Part shown: one piece after another, positions 34,845 to 43,968 of the stretch | Numbering within the stretch: the first letter of the stretch is position 1 | Layout of the letters: every line of letters starts with the position of its first letter | Assembly (NCBI RefSeq): GCF_005233845.1 | Contig: NZ_SZQL01000020.1 | Span: forward strand, 1-64,000 | Source: Ilyomonas limi | GTDB taxonomy: Bacteria > Bacteroidota > Bacteroidia > Chitinophagales > Chitinophagaceae | Reading direction: 5' to 3' | DNA: 64,000 nucleotides | Position numbers and translations under genes: made by a program | Notes under the pieces: model-generated | The model's input: the letters and a program-made list of their open reading frames with translations, nothing else | Databases searched by the model: none | Told to the model about the DNA's origin: nothing

Positions 34845-37823
34845 ATGAATATGGGTGCAACTCATCAACCTGCTACTGACGACCGTTTTGAAACAAAAAC
34901 AAAGATGACCAACGATGCTATCTGGGATTGGGATCTTACTACTAATAAAATGTGGTGGAACGAAGGTTTTAAAAACATCTTTGGTTATACCGAAGCTGAA
35001 CCTACTATTGACTCCTGGACCAGCAGGATACACCCGCATGACATTGAAAGGATAACTACTGCCGTAAAGCAGGTGATTGCAAATGAAAGCGACAAGTGGG
35101 GTGAAGAATACCGCTTTTTGCGTGCCGATGGCACATACGCTTATGTGTTTGGCAGAGGCTACGCTATTGTGCAGAATAATAAGCCTTTAAGAGTTGTAGG
35201 TTGTATGATAGATATAACTGCGCAAAAACAACTGCAAACAGCCAAAGAAGAATCGGAAGAATGGATACGCTTTGCCTTAGATGCTGCGGGACTTGGCACC
35301 TGGGATTTTGATATACAATCGGGCATGATTAAGTGGGATAAGCGTTGCAGGGAATTGAATGGCTGGAGCAAAGGCGAAGACATAAAACTTGAAAACATTT
35401 TAGTCCATATTCATCCTGATGATCTGAAACGGGTGGAAGATTCAATTGCTGATGCAATTAATCCGGCAATAAAAGGAGATTACCACATTGAGTTTAGAGT
35501 AATAGGTGCTGAGGATAAAGTAGAACGATGGATACGAAGTAAAGGCAAGGCTCATTTTAATGAGGATGGCACTGCAAAACGCCTGTCGGGTATTGTACAG
35601 GATATTACCAAAGAAAAAAACAACCGGCAGGAGCAGGATATGTTGCTGAAACTGGTGGATAATACACCTGAATTTGTTGCGATGGCCACTGCCGAAGGTA
35701 AAGTAATCTACCTTAATAATGCAGGCAGAAAACTCGTGGGTATTGGCCCGAATGAAAATGTACACGACATTGAAGTAAGAAATTTTTATTTGCCTGAATT
35801 TTATACTTTTTTGGAGAAGGATGTATTACCTGCACTTTTCAGGAACAGCCATTGGTCTGGCAAAATACATTTAAAGCATTTTAAGACGGATGAACAGATT
35901 CCCTGCCATGCAGAGTTTATTACCATTAACGATCCGGCTACGGGAAAAGTACTGGTACGCGGCGTCACCATGCGCGATCTACGGCCGGAGTATGCTGCAC
36001 AGGCCGAACAACTAAAGCTGCTGACGCTGGTGGATAACAGTGTTGACATGATGTCCATTTTACGGCTGGATGGTAAAAACAGCTATATCAATAAAGCCGG
36101 TAAGGTATTGCTTGGGCTGGATGAGAATGCCGATGTAACGGAGATCTCTATCAGCGAATTTCATACGCCGGAGCAGATCAGTTTTGTGCAGCAGGAAATT
36201 CTTCCAAATGTGATGAAAAATGGCAGGTGGTCGGGCCGCTTTGCTATTAAACACCTGAAAACAGGTGAAATTATTCCGCTCGAAAATAATAGCTTACGTA
36301 TTGATGATGCCATTACCGGCCAACCTATTGCTATTGGTGCGGTAATGCGCGATCTAAGACCGGAAATGGCTGCGCAAAGTGAGCAAAGAAGATTGCTTGC
36401 TTTGCTGGAGAATACCAATGATTTTGTAAGCCTTTCCGATATCAGTGGCAACGTATCTTATGTAAATGCTTCGGGCTTAAGGATGATGGGGTTTGAAAAT
36501 TTGGAAGAAGCAAAAAGACACAATACCGAGTATGTAATGCCAGGCGAAGTAAACCATGTAAAATATACAATTTACAAGGCTTTGATGGAAAGAGGCGTAT
36601 GGAGCGGAGAAGTGTTGTATCGTCACTTCAAAACCAGAGAAGCCATACCTGTGCAAGGCACTACGATGATGGTGTACGACCCTGTTACCCGTCAGCCACA
36701 AGGCAGGGCAACTATTGTAAGGGACTTGCGCCCCGAAAGAGCCGCGCAAAAAGCACTGCGCGAAAGTGAGCAACTGTTTAGAAGCATTGCCACTGCACTG
36801 CCACTAATATTATGGATGTCCAATGCAAAAGGAGAAATTACCTTCATGAATCAAAAATGGGTAGAGTTTCTGGGCTTGCCCGGGCAGCCAAAATTTGATG
36901 GTCAAATATGGTATGAGGCTATTGTGGAGGAAGACCGCGAGGCTGCAGTGCAAACTTATTCTTATGCCATGCAGTCTGCCACTACGCTGAGCATGGAATT
37001 TCGCGTAAAACGCGCAGATGGGAAAATTATATGGACTTACTCGCTTGGTCAGCCCCAGTACGATCAGCAAGGTAATTATACGGGTTTTTTAGGCTATACC
37101 ATTGACATAACAGCACAAAAAGAATTGCAGCGCCAGAAAGATGAATTTATTGGTATTGCGAGCCACGAATTGAAGACCCCTGTCACCAGCATTAAAGCCT
37201 ATGCACAATTGCTGAAAGAGATGTCTGCCGTACGGGGTGATACCTTAGAAACACAGATGCTTACCAAAATGGACGGACAGATAACCAAGTTGTCCAACCT
37301 TATCCGCGATTTGCTGGATGTAACCAAAATTCAGGCAGGCAAGCTGCAGTTTAATGATGCGTATTTTGACTTTGATAAACTTGTAGAGGAAGTGTTGGAA
37401 GAGATGCAGCGTACTACCAACCGTCATCAGATAGTCTGGCAGGGCTCTGATTTAGGTATTATATATGGCGACGAGCACCGCATCAGCCAGGTTATCACCA
37501 ATCTCCTGTCTAATGCCATTAAATATTCGCCAAACGCAGATAGAATCATTGTTACTGCCAGCAAAGAAAATAATGAAGTAAAACTATCGGTACAGGATTT
37601 TGGAATAGGCATTCCCAAAGACAATCTGGAGAAAGTGTTTGAACAGTTTTATCGCGTGAGCAATAATAAACAGCACCTCTATCCGGGGCTTGGTTTGGGG
37701 CTGTATATTTCAGCCGAAATCATTCGCCGCGAAGGTGGCAAAATTGGCGTGGAAAGCACTGAAGGAGAAGGCTCCATCTTCTATTTTACATTGCCTATTG
37801 ACAGTAAAAAGGATAGTGCATAA
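34845..37823 (+). CDS. Soluble multi-PAS sensor histidine kinase
   Basis: A 992-residue protein with no transmembrane segment, so a cytosolic sensor. Six PAS-type domains follow in order; the third to fifth (about 260-635) are tandem copies, each ending in a RDLRPE linker at 377, 502 and 626 (spacing 125 and 124). The transmitter has HisKA with SHELKTP (His774), then HATPase_c with NLLSNAIKYSP (Asn890), DFGIGIP and a GLGLGLYIS glycine box. No receiver domain is present and no response regulator is adjacent. The input ligand is unknown; PAS copies could bind heme, flavin or small ligands. Confidence 0.88.
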   Translation: MNMGATHQPATDDRFETKTKMTNDAIWDWDLTTNKMWWNEGFKNIFGYTEAEPTIDSWTSRIHPHDIERITTAVKQVIANESDKWGEEYRFLRADGTYAYVFGRGYAIVQNNKPLRVVGCMIDITAQKQLQTAKEESEEWIRFALDAAGLGTWDFDIQSGMIKWDKRCRELNGWSKGEDIKLENILVHIHPDDLKRVEDSIADAINPAIKGDYHIEFRVIGAEDKVERWIRSKGKAHFNEDGTAKRLSGIVQDITKEKNNRQEQDMLLKLVDNTPEFVAMATAEGKVIYLNNAGRKLVGIGPNENVHDIEVRNFYLPEFYTFLEKDVLPALFRNSHWSGKIHLKHFKTDEQIPCHAEFITINDPATGKVLVRGVTMRDLRPEYAAQAEQLKLLTLVDNSVDMMSILRLDGKNSYINKAGKVLLGLDENADVTEISISEFHTPEQISFVQQEILPNVMKNGRWSGRFAIKHLKTGEIIPLENNSLRIDDAITGQPIAIGAVMRDLRPEMAAQSEQRRLLALLENTNDFVSLSDISGNVSYVNASGLRMMGFENLEEAKRHNTEYVMPGEVNHVKYTIYKALMERGVWSGEVLYRHFKTREAIPVQGTTMMVYDPVTRQPQGRATIVRDLRPERAAQKALRESEQLFRSIATALPLILWMSNAKGEITFMNQKWVEFLGLPGQPKFDGQIWYEAIVEEDREAAVQTYSYAMQSATTLSMEFRVKRADGKIIWTYSLGQPQYDQQGNYTGFLGYTIDITAQKELQRQKDEFIGIASHELKTPVTSIKAYAQLLKEMSAVRGDTLETQMLTKMDGQITKLSNLIRDLLDVTKIQAGKLQFNDAYFDFDKLVEEVLEEMQRTTNRHQIVWQGSDLGIIYGDEHRISQVITNLLSNAIKYSPNADRIIVTASKENNEVKLSVQDFGIGIPKDNLEKVFEQFYRVSNNKQHLYPGLGLGLYISAEIIRREGGKIGVESTEGEGSIFYFTLPIDSKKDSA

Positions 37824-37869
37824 AAGAAGGCAAACAATTGAGACTTATTTCAGTTTGATGTATTACAAC

Positions 37870-37897
37870 ATAGCCCACGGATTAATCCGTGGGCTAT
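37870..37897. repeat. Perfect 28-bp palindrome of the AGCCCACGGATT type
   Basis: ATAGCCCACGGATT (37870-37883) is followed directly by its exact reverse complement (37884-37897). It lies 47 bases after the histidine kinase stop. The 3' side is A-rich rather than T-rich, so REP-like hairpin is more likely than a simple terminator; similar palindromes are widespread in this phylum. Confidence 0.6.
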
Positions 37898-37970
37898 AAA
37901 GAATGTTTGTTTGATGCAATAGAACCATTTTTTTAGATTCCGTTGATGCCTAAAAATTCCAATTCAGAAA

Positions 37971-38423
37971 TTAAGCAATTTCAATCATGCGCGGCGGTTT
38001 TTGCTTAGCTTCTTCTTTTTTAGGAATCATCAGGTGCAATACACCATCTTCGTAGCGGGCTTGTATTTTATCGGCATCCACTACATCTTTTTGCAGGGTA
38101 AAAGTGCGGTAGAAAGATTGGTAACTGAATTCGCGGGTAATGTATTTTTCATCGCCACTACTCTGTTGTTCATTCTCTTTTTCTGAACTAAGGGTGAGTA
38201 CATTACCATCCAGTTGCACTTTAAAATCTTTTTTGTTCATGCCGGGGGCTGCCACTTCTACTTCGTAATTGTCACCTGTCTCTTTGATGTTTACTGCCGG
38301 AATAGTCGTGTTGGTATTCGAGAAATTAGACGTATTCCAATTAAAAATGTCGCGGTTAAAGAAATCATCAAAGAATGTAGGTAAATGGTTCAGCAAATTA
38401 CCGTTTCTTCTTACGATTGTCAT
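37971..38423 (-). CDS. Hsp20 / alpha-crystallin small heat-shock protein
   Basis: A 150-residue ATP-independent holdase that binds unfolding proteins. An N-terminal region rich in Phe and Asn (FFDDFFNRDIFNWN) is followed by the alpha-crystallin domain from about 42 to 135, with VEVAAPGMNKKDFKVQLDGN and YEDGVLHLMIPKK, where the usual A-x-x-x-n-G-v-L motif is recognisable. A C-terminal tail lacks the usual I-x-I but ends MIEIA. The start has an unusually strong Shine-Dalgarno sequence (38429-38436). Confidence 0.93.
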   Translation of the reverse strand: MTIVRRNGNLLNHLPTFFDDFFNRDIFNWNTSNFSNTNTTIPAVNIKETGDNYEVEVAAPGMNKKDFKVQLDGNVLTLSSEKENEQQSSGDEKYITREFSYQSFYRTFTLQKDVVDADKIQARYEDGVLHLMIPKKEEAKQKPPRMIEIA

Positions 38424-38428
38424 AATTG

Positions 38429-38436
38429 CCTCCTTT
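38429..38436 (-). promoter_or_regulatory. Strong ribosome-binding site of hsp20
   Basis: AAAGGAGG on the minus strand lies five bases before the ATG at 38423. This is a near-perfect anti-Shine-Dalgarno match, unlike most starts in this window, and supports the chosen start. Confidence 0.7.
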
Positions 38437-38749
38437 TAATTGGTTAAAGAATAATTTTATAAGTGTTTAGCAAGCAAAATGCCACGGCATTTTTCACCCG
38501 GTAGCGCTGCAATTTTTTCTTTTTAGCTGCAAAAAATACAGGATTTAAGACAAATTTTCCTGCTTACAGCGGTACACGAATGCTTAGGAATATTGAATAA
38601 TTTAAATGCAGCTACAGAATTGTAAATTGTATGAGAAAGTCCACTCACAAACCGCCATTTACCACTTACAAAAAACATCTGTGTTTATATGTGAGAAACT
38701 ACAATAGCTGGTTTTATTTTTGCCATTATAAAAATTCATTTCATTACTT

Positions 38750-39247
38750 ATGCCACCTTCTTTACAATACGATTTTTTGGATGCTTGCCGACGCGGCGAT
38801 TTGCAACAGGTAAAAGAACTATTTACTATCAATAATATGCTTATCAATACCGAAGACGCTAAAGGTTTTACGCCGCTTATTATTGCAGTGTATAACAATC
38901 AGGCGGAGGTTACAGATTTTTTACTCAGCAATGGCGCACGCACCGAAAGTCAGGATGCATCGGGCAATACAGCGCTAATGGGCGCTGCTTTTAAAGGCTA
39001 TAAAGTATTGGTTGAAAAATTATTAAATGCCGGCGCCGATGTCAATCAGCGTAATTATCAGGGTGCTAATGCACTTACGTTTGCAGCCACTTTTGGACAA
39101 ATGGAAATTGCAGAATTGCTGTTGCAAAAAGGCGCTGATATGTTTGCAGAGGATGTGCGCGGCAAGAGTCCGCTGGACCATGCAGTAATACAGGAAAACG
39201 AGCCGATGGTATTGCTGTTGGAACGATATGCAAGCAATGGGCAATAA
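38750..39247 (+). CDS. Ankyrin-repeat protein
   Basis: A 165-residue cytosolic protein made of about four to five ankyrin repeats: copies start near residues 8, 40, 73, 106 and 135, with the family pattern GFTPLIIAVYNNQAEVTDFLLSNGA and GNTALMGAAFKGYKVLVEKLLNAGAD. There is no signal peptide. It is a protein-protein interaction scaffold; the partner is unknown. It lies 61 bases ahead of the inorganic pyrophosphatase and may be co-transcribed with it. A TATTTTTG box at 38715-38722 could be its -7 element. Confidence 0.85.
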   Translation: MPPSLQYDFLDACRRGDLQQVKELFTINNMLINTEDAKGFTPLIIAVYNNQAEVTDFLLSNGARTESQDASGNTALMGAAFKGYKVLVEKLLNAGADVNQRNYQGANALTFAATFGQMEIAELLLQKGADMFAEDVRGKSPLDHAVIQENEPMVLLLERYASNGQ

Positions 39248-39308
39248 ATAAAAATAGGGCATAAAGCATTGCTTTCAATAATAACATTAACCATTAACAA
39301 TATACAAT

Positions 39309-39785
39309 ATGGATGCGGTAATTGCCATTATTGAAACACCTAAGGGAAGCGCTCATAAATATACTTACGAGCGGGATAAGCACTTATTCAAGCTCACCAA
39401 AGTATTGCCTGCAGGCATGGTATTTCCATTTGACTTTGGTTTTATTCCCGATACTAAAGGTGAAGACGGCGACCCGCTCGACATTATTGTTATTTCCGAA
39501 TTTCAAACCTTTACCGGCTGCATGATGGATTGCCGTATTATCGGCGGCATTAAGGCACAGCAAACAGAGCGCGATGGCAGAACTTTACGCAACGATCGCT
39601 TCATTGGCATTCCCGAAGTATCGCAATTATTTGCCGATATAAATAGTACAGAAGATTTTCCGAAAAAAATTATGGATCAGTTAGAAGCATTCTTTAAAAA
39701 CTACAACGAGCAAAGCGGCAAACAGTTTAAGTCGTTGGGCCGGATGACGCCGGAGGAAGGATATACATTAATTCAAAAAGGATAA
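39309..39785 (+). CDS. ppa: Inorganic pyrophosphatase (family I type)
   Basis: A 158-residue cytosolic enzyme that hydrolyses pyrophosphate to two phosphates. The signature region DTKGEDGDPLDIIV near residues 48-61 holds the metal-binding aspartates of family I pyrophosphatases. It starts MDAVIAIIETPKGSAHKY, shorter than the 175-residue bacterial form at the N-terminus. Eight bases separate it from the metallophosphoesterase gene, so the two form an operon. Activity toward PPi is inference from the signature. Confidence 0.85.
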   Translation: MDAVIAIIETPKGSAHKYTYERDKHLFKLTKVLPAGMVFPFDFGFIPDTKGEDGDPLDIIVISEFQTFTGCMMDCRIIGGIKAQQTERDGRTLRNDRFIGIPEVSQLFADINSTEDFPKKIMDQLEAFFKNYNEQSGKQFKSLGRMTPEEGYTLIQKG

Positions 39786-39793
39786 GGTTGAAT

Positions 39794-40306
39794 ATGATAA
39801 AAATTGGTTTGCTCTCCGATACACATAATTATTTAGATGAAGCTGTTTTTAAGCACTTTGAGTATTGTGATGAAATATGGCACGCCGGCGACTTTGGTAC
39901 GATAGATATTGCTAATAAATTGCGTGCTTTTAAGCCACTAAAAGGCGTGTACGGCAATATTGATGGCTATGATATAAGAAGCGAATTTCCTGAACAGCTT
40001 CATTTTCAGTGCGAAGGTGTGAAGGTATTTATGAAGCACATTGGTGGTTATCCAGGCAAGTATGCACCCGGTGTGAGGAATACTATTATTGCACAGCAAC
40101 CACAACTGTTTATATCCGGTCATTCGCACATACTTAAGATCATGTATGATGATAAACTACACTGCCTGCATATCAATCCCGGAGCAGCAGGATTGCAAGG
40201 TTGGCACAAAGTGCGGACGTTAGTACGTTTTGTTATTGATGATACAGAAATTAAAAATTGTGAGGTGATAGAGTTGGGTAAAAAAGGAATGAAGGAATCA
40301 TTGTAA
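39794..40306 (+). CDS. Metallophosphoesterase, YfcE/MJ0936 type
   Basis: A 170-residue cytosolic phosphodiesterase of the calcineurin-like superfamily. Metal-ligand motifs are complete: GLLSDTHNYLDEAV, WHAGDFGTID, VYGNIDGYD and ISGHSHILK. The first ATG at 39794 is chosen; a TTG at 39788 is the only upstream alternative and adds two residues. It follows the pyrophosphatase by eight bases. The natural substrate is not defined by sequence; relatives hydrolyse 2',3'-cyclic nucleotides or phosphodiesters in vitro. Confidence 0.88.
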   Translation: MIKIGLLSDTHNYLDEAVFKHFEYCDEIWHAGDFGTIDIANKLRAFKPLKGVYGNIDGYDIRSEFPEQLHFQCEGVKVFMKHIGGYPGKYAPGVRNTIIAQQPQLFISGHSHILKIMYDDKLHCLHINPGAAGLQGWHKVRTLVRFVIDDTEIKNCEVIELGKKGMKESL

Positions 40307-40414
40307 ATCCTTTATAAAATTAATTAGGGGCGAAAGCAGCCCGTCATTATCTTACGCCAAGTTCTCCAAAATATTTGTAATCAGTGCTATCAGTTGCATT
40401 CATCAGCTTAATCA

Positions 40415-41338
40415 TTATTCAGGAAGATCTTTGAAATGTGCACGCATTTTTACCGGATAATCTGCCAATGCAATCTCCGGTTCCGCAATTTCAGGGTGCC
40501 ACAGCTTTTCCCATTCAAAGCTGTAATAACCGGTATAAGCGTTTCTATATAAAACATCTATGCCCGCAAACACCGGCGAAATACCCTGACCGAGCAAGGT
40601 GTATAATTCTTTTCCATTTACTATGCTGAGGTCTTTGATATGTGCATGATGAATGTATGGCTTTAACTTTTGATACACTTGCGCCGGCGGCTCTTTGGTT
40701 ACCGACCACATATTTACAATATCCCACACCAAACCAACTTTTGGATGTGCTGCCAGTTGCATTATATGTACTATGTCATCTGCTTTTACTACCTCGCCAT
40801 GCGTTTCCATCAGCACAGTTACATTGGTATTTTTGGCATAATCGCCCAACTCCTGCAAGCCTTTTGCAATCAGTTCCATAGTAGCATTGCGGTCTTGACC
40901 GGGTGGAAAATCGTTAGGGAAAACGCGGATGTAAGAGCAGTGTAATTGTTGTGCCAGGTCAATAAATGCTTTGGCTTCATCGAGGTTCTTTTTGCGTTCG
41001 GCAGCATCGCTGTGATGCAAAGCAGCGGAAGACCCCAGGTTTACAATATGGAGTCTTTTATCCTTTACCAATTGCATTGTGTCATTTATTTTATCTGCAC
41101 TGAATACCGGGCACTTTGGTAAATACATCTCCCGCTCAATACCTCTTATTTCAATGCCATTATAGCCGTTAGTGGCTGCAAAATGTACAATAGTATCAAA
41201 GCTCCAGTCGGGGCAGCCTAAGGTAGAAAACGAAAGCAAAGGCTTGTTGTTTTTGAAATAAAAATTGTTTTTTGCTAGCGGAAACAGCAACAGGCTGCTT
41301 GTGTTTTTTACAAAGTTTCTCCGTGTAATATTTTTCAT
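40415..41338 (-). CDS. Tat-type sugar phosphate isomerase/epimerase-like protein
   Basis: A 307-residue TIM-barrel protein of the xylose isomerase-like family, probably exported: the N-terminus MKNITRRNFVKNTSSLLLF is a twin-arginine signal. Barrel motifs include STLGCPDWSFDTIVHFAATNGYNGIEIRGIERE, VLMETHGEVV with a metal-site Glu and GLVWDIVNMW. ATG at 41338 is chosen because it precedes the twin arginines; 41371 adds eleven residues. The substrate is unknown. Another protein of this type is at 55324-56277. Confidence 0.8.
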   Translation of the reverse strand: MKNITRRNFVKNTSSLLLFPLAKNNFYFKNNKPLLSFSTLGCPDWSFDTIVHFAATNGYNGIEIRGIEREMYLPKCPVFSADKINDTMQLVKDKRLHIVNLGSSAALHHSDAAERKKNLDEAKAFIDLAQQLHCSYIRVFPNDFPPGQDRNATMELIAKGLQELGDYAKNTNVTVLMETHGEVVKADDIVHIMQLAAHPKVGLVWDIVNMWSVTKEPPAQVYQKLKPYIHHAHIKDLSIVNGKELYTLLGQGISPVFAGIDVLYRNAYTGYYSFEWEKLWHPEIAEPEIALADYPVKMRAHFKDLPE

Positions 41339-41639
41339 ATTGAAGCAGATAAGCGTGGTGGAAAGATACATTATCCGGACGGAGATTTGAGAGATTTTTA
41401 AGATTTGCCGGATTATATAATAAGAATATGTTTTTGCTTTACTGGTATATAAAAAGATGCTTTTGTTTTTTAAGAATATAGAACCATGAAGTCGCAGAGA
41501 AATAAGGTTGCACGAAGACTTTTTAGTTTATGTTCTTTATGTTCTTTTGTGCCTTTGTGTCTTTGCGACTCCAAAAAATAGCAACAGCAAAAAATCTTAT
41601 TGCTGTAGATTTGACTTTTATACAACTTGTTTTGTTATT
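41339..41639. other. Intergenic region with an inverted repeat
   Basis: About 300 bases between divergent genes. A degenerate palindromic element spans 41488-41572. I see no gene. Confidence 0.5.
41488..41572. repeat. Degenerate inverted repeat (GTCGCAGAG / CTTTGCGAC)
   Basis: The left end reads GAAGTCGCAGAGA (41488-41500). The right end is CCTTTGTGTCTTTGCGACT followed by CC (ending 41572), and is its imperfect reverse complement. It resembles 20445-20541 and 4115-4227. Confidence 0.45.
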
Positions 41640-43346
41640 ATGAGAAAAAGAATCTTTGTTATTGTAATTCCAATCTTAATATTGTTATATGGTGTGGCAT
41701 GTAATGAAAATAATAAAGAATCTATATCTAATGATCCGGCAGTAATTGCTAAAGGTGAAGCACTTTTTAATCAGCAATGCAGTGGCTGCCACAATTTCCG
41801 GCAGGATGCAATAGGTCCGCAGCTAAGCGGCATTACTGCTATGCAATCGCCACATTGGATTACCTCTTTTATAAAAAATCCACAAGAAGTTATTAACTCA
41901 AAAGATAAATATGCAGTTGAATTATACCAAAAGTATAAAGTAGTAATGCCTTCGTTTACTGCACTTAACAATGAGGAACTAAGTGAAATTGTTGCTTTTT
42001 TAAACACGCATCAGGCAGCAGAAAAACAAACAGATGATGAGGGCAATAGTTTGTCCGATCCTATAAAAGATACTATTCCAACTTCCTCGCTTGTAGTGCA
42101 ATTAAAACAAATAGCGCAAATACCGCCAAGCGATACCAGTAAGCAACTATTAACACGTATTACCAAGCTCGATTTTAAGCCCGGTACCAAAGATTTGTTT
42201 ATACTCGATTTGCGGGGCAAAATATATAAGCTGCAAAATGGCAAACCGGAAGTGTATATGGATATGGCAAAGCTCCGGCCTGCATTTATTAATCAGCCTG
42301 GTTTAGCTACTGGCTTTGGTTCTTTTGCCTTTCATCCCGGCTTTGCAAAAAACGGATTGTTATACACCACCCACAGTGAAGCATCAGGCACCGCAAGAGC
42401 CGATTTTGGTTATGCCGATTCTATTAAAGTAACGCTGCAATGGGTGCTCACAGAATGGAAAGTAGATAACCCTCAAGCACCTGTTTTTTCGGGAAAAGGA
42501 CGCGAATTATTAAGGATAAATATGGTGTCGCCTATACATGGTGTACAAGATATACGTTTCCATATACAGGCAAAGCCCAGCGATGAAGATTATGGACTCT
42601 TATACCTCGGCGTTGGCGAAGGTGGCGCGGCAGAAAATGGCTATGCGTTTTTGGAGCATAGCAAAGAAAAAGTTTGGGGCACTGTATTGCGCATTAATCC
42701 GCTTAGCAGCAACAGTAAAAATGGTAAATATGGTATTCCTGCAAGCAATCCTTTCGCCAATAGCAAAGACACCAATGTTCTAAAAGAAATATATGCGTAT
42801 GGCTTCAGAAATCCGCACCGTCTAACATGGACAAAAGATGGACAATTGTTGGTAGGCAACGTTGGTCATGGCAATATTGAATCGTTGTATTTGATAGCAA
42901 AAGGTGCCGATTGTGGCTGGCCTATACGCGAAGGCAGTTTTGTAGTAAACCCGTATGGAAACTTAAATAAAGTGTATGCGTTACCAACAAATGATACGGC
43001 TTATCACATTACTTACCCGGTAGCAGAATACGACCATGGCGAAGGTAAAGCCATCTCGGGCGGCTTTGAATACACGGGCGCTATTCCTGCTTTACAAGGT
43101 AAATACTTGTTTGGCGATATACCCACCGGCCGGTTGTTTTATGTAAATATGAAAGACATACAGCCGGGAAAAGAAGCACCTGTAAAAGCGTGGAGTGTAT
43201 CTTTAAATGGCAAGGTGCAAACACTACGGCAATTGTGCGGCAATAACAGAGTGGACCTGCATTTTGGAAAAGATGCCAGTGGCGAAATGTACATCTTAAC
43301 AAAGCCCGATGGTAAAGTGTATAAGCTGGTGGGCGCAAGGGAGTAA
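41640..43346 (+). CDS. Cytochrome c - PQQ-type sugar dehydrogenase lipoprotein
   Basis: A 568-residue lipoprotein with lipobox GVAC21. Residues ~30-130 form a class I cytochrome c with the heme motif CSGCH (47-51) and a likely Met ligand in VVMPSF. Residues ~150-560 are a GSDH-type beta propeller like soluble PQQ glucose dehydrogenase and sorbosone dehydrogenase: FAFHPGFAKNGLLYTTHSE, AYGFRNPHRLTW and EYDHGEGKAISGG are recognisable. Electrons from sugar oxidation likely pass to the fused heme at the outer cell surface. ATG at 41640 is chosen because the lipoprotein signal starts there. Substrate is unknown. Confidence 0.88.
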   Translation: MRKRIFVIVIPILILLYGVACNENNKESISNDPAVIAKGEALFNQQCSGCHNFRQDAIGPQLSGITAMQSPHWITSFIKNPQEVINSKDKYAVELYQKYKVVMPSFTALNNEELSEIVAFLNTHQAAEKQTDDEGNSLSDPIKDTIPTSSLVVQLKQIAQIPPSDTSKQLLTRITKLDFKPGTKDLFILDLRGKIYKLQNGKPEVYMDMAKLRPAFINQPGLATGFGSFAFHPGFAKNGLLYTTHSEASGTARADFGYADSIKVTLQWVLTEWKVDNPQAPVFSGKGRELLRINMVSPIHGVQDIRFHIQAKPSDEDYGLLYLGVGEGGAAENGYAFLEHSKEKVWGTVLRINPLSSNSKNGKYGIPASNPFANSKDTNVLKEIYAYGFRNPHRLTWTKDGQLLVGNVGHGNIESLYLIAKGADCGWPIREGSFVVNPYGNLNKVYALPTNDTAYHITYPVAEYDHGEGKAISGGFEYTGAIPALQGKYLFGDIPTGRLFYVNMKDIQPGKEAPVKAWSVSLNGKVQTLRQLCGNNRVDLHFGKDASGEMYILTKPDGKVYKLVGARE

Positions 43347-43968
43347 ATAATTTCTGGATCATGATTTTCCTGATAGGTTGCTGATGCACTTGGTAGAGAA
43401 AATTAAACAACCTGGATGTATGATCTTGCTTTAAAGCAGCCTCAAATCTCAGGTGGCAGACTATTTGTTTTAGTACGCACGTTTAAAGAGGCTGTATGAA
43501 GTAATGCAGTTCATCGTTTTGTAATTATCTGTGGAGGTGTTGTACAAAAGCAGCAGATTAATTTTGCTTATTACTAAATTATACCTGAATACACTTTCTA
43601 CATTATTTAAAAATCCTCTCCTCTCTGCCGCATAATCTTACTGATAAACCTAAGATTTTATTAGCGGGATGATTGGGAACTGTATTTTTACAACCATAAA
43701 TCGGTGTAATAAAATCTTTCCCAAAATGTTCATTCTTTCCCATTATTGGACTTTCTTTGCATTGTGTGCAGGTTTAGATAGAGTAGCCTTAATCTCCTAA
43801 AATGATTGCCCTGAACTTTTTGCAATCAATAGCAGATACAGCTAACATGTGATACCAAAAACAAACGAATATGCAAACAAGTAATCGCATACATTCCGGT
43901 AATTGTATAACATTATCCCGCAAACAACACAACACTACTCATTTGATCACCCACAAAAACAGATATTC
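43347..43968. other. Long intergenic region, no gene recognised
   Basis: Over 600 bases of AT-rich sequence precede the first T9SS cargo gene. I find no protein-like open frame and no clear hairpin repeat. It probably holds that gene's promoter and leader. Confidence 0.5.
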
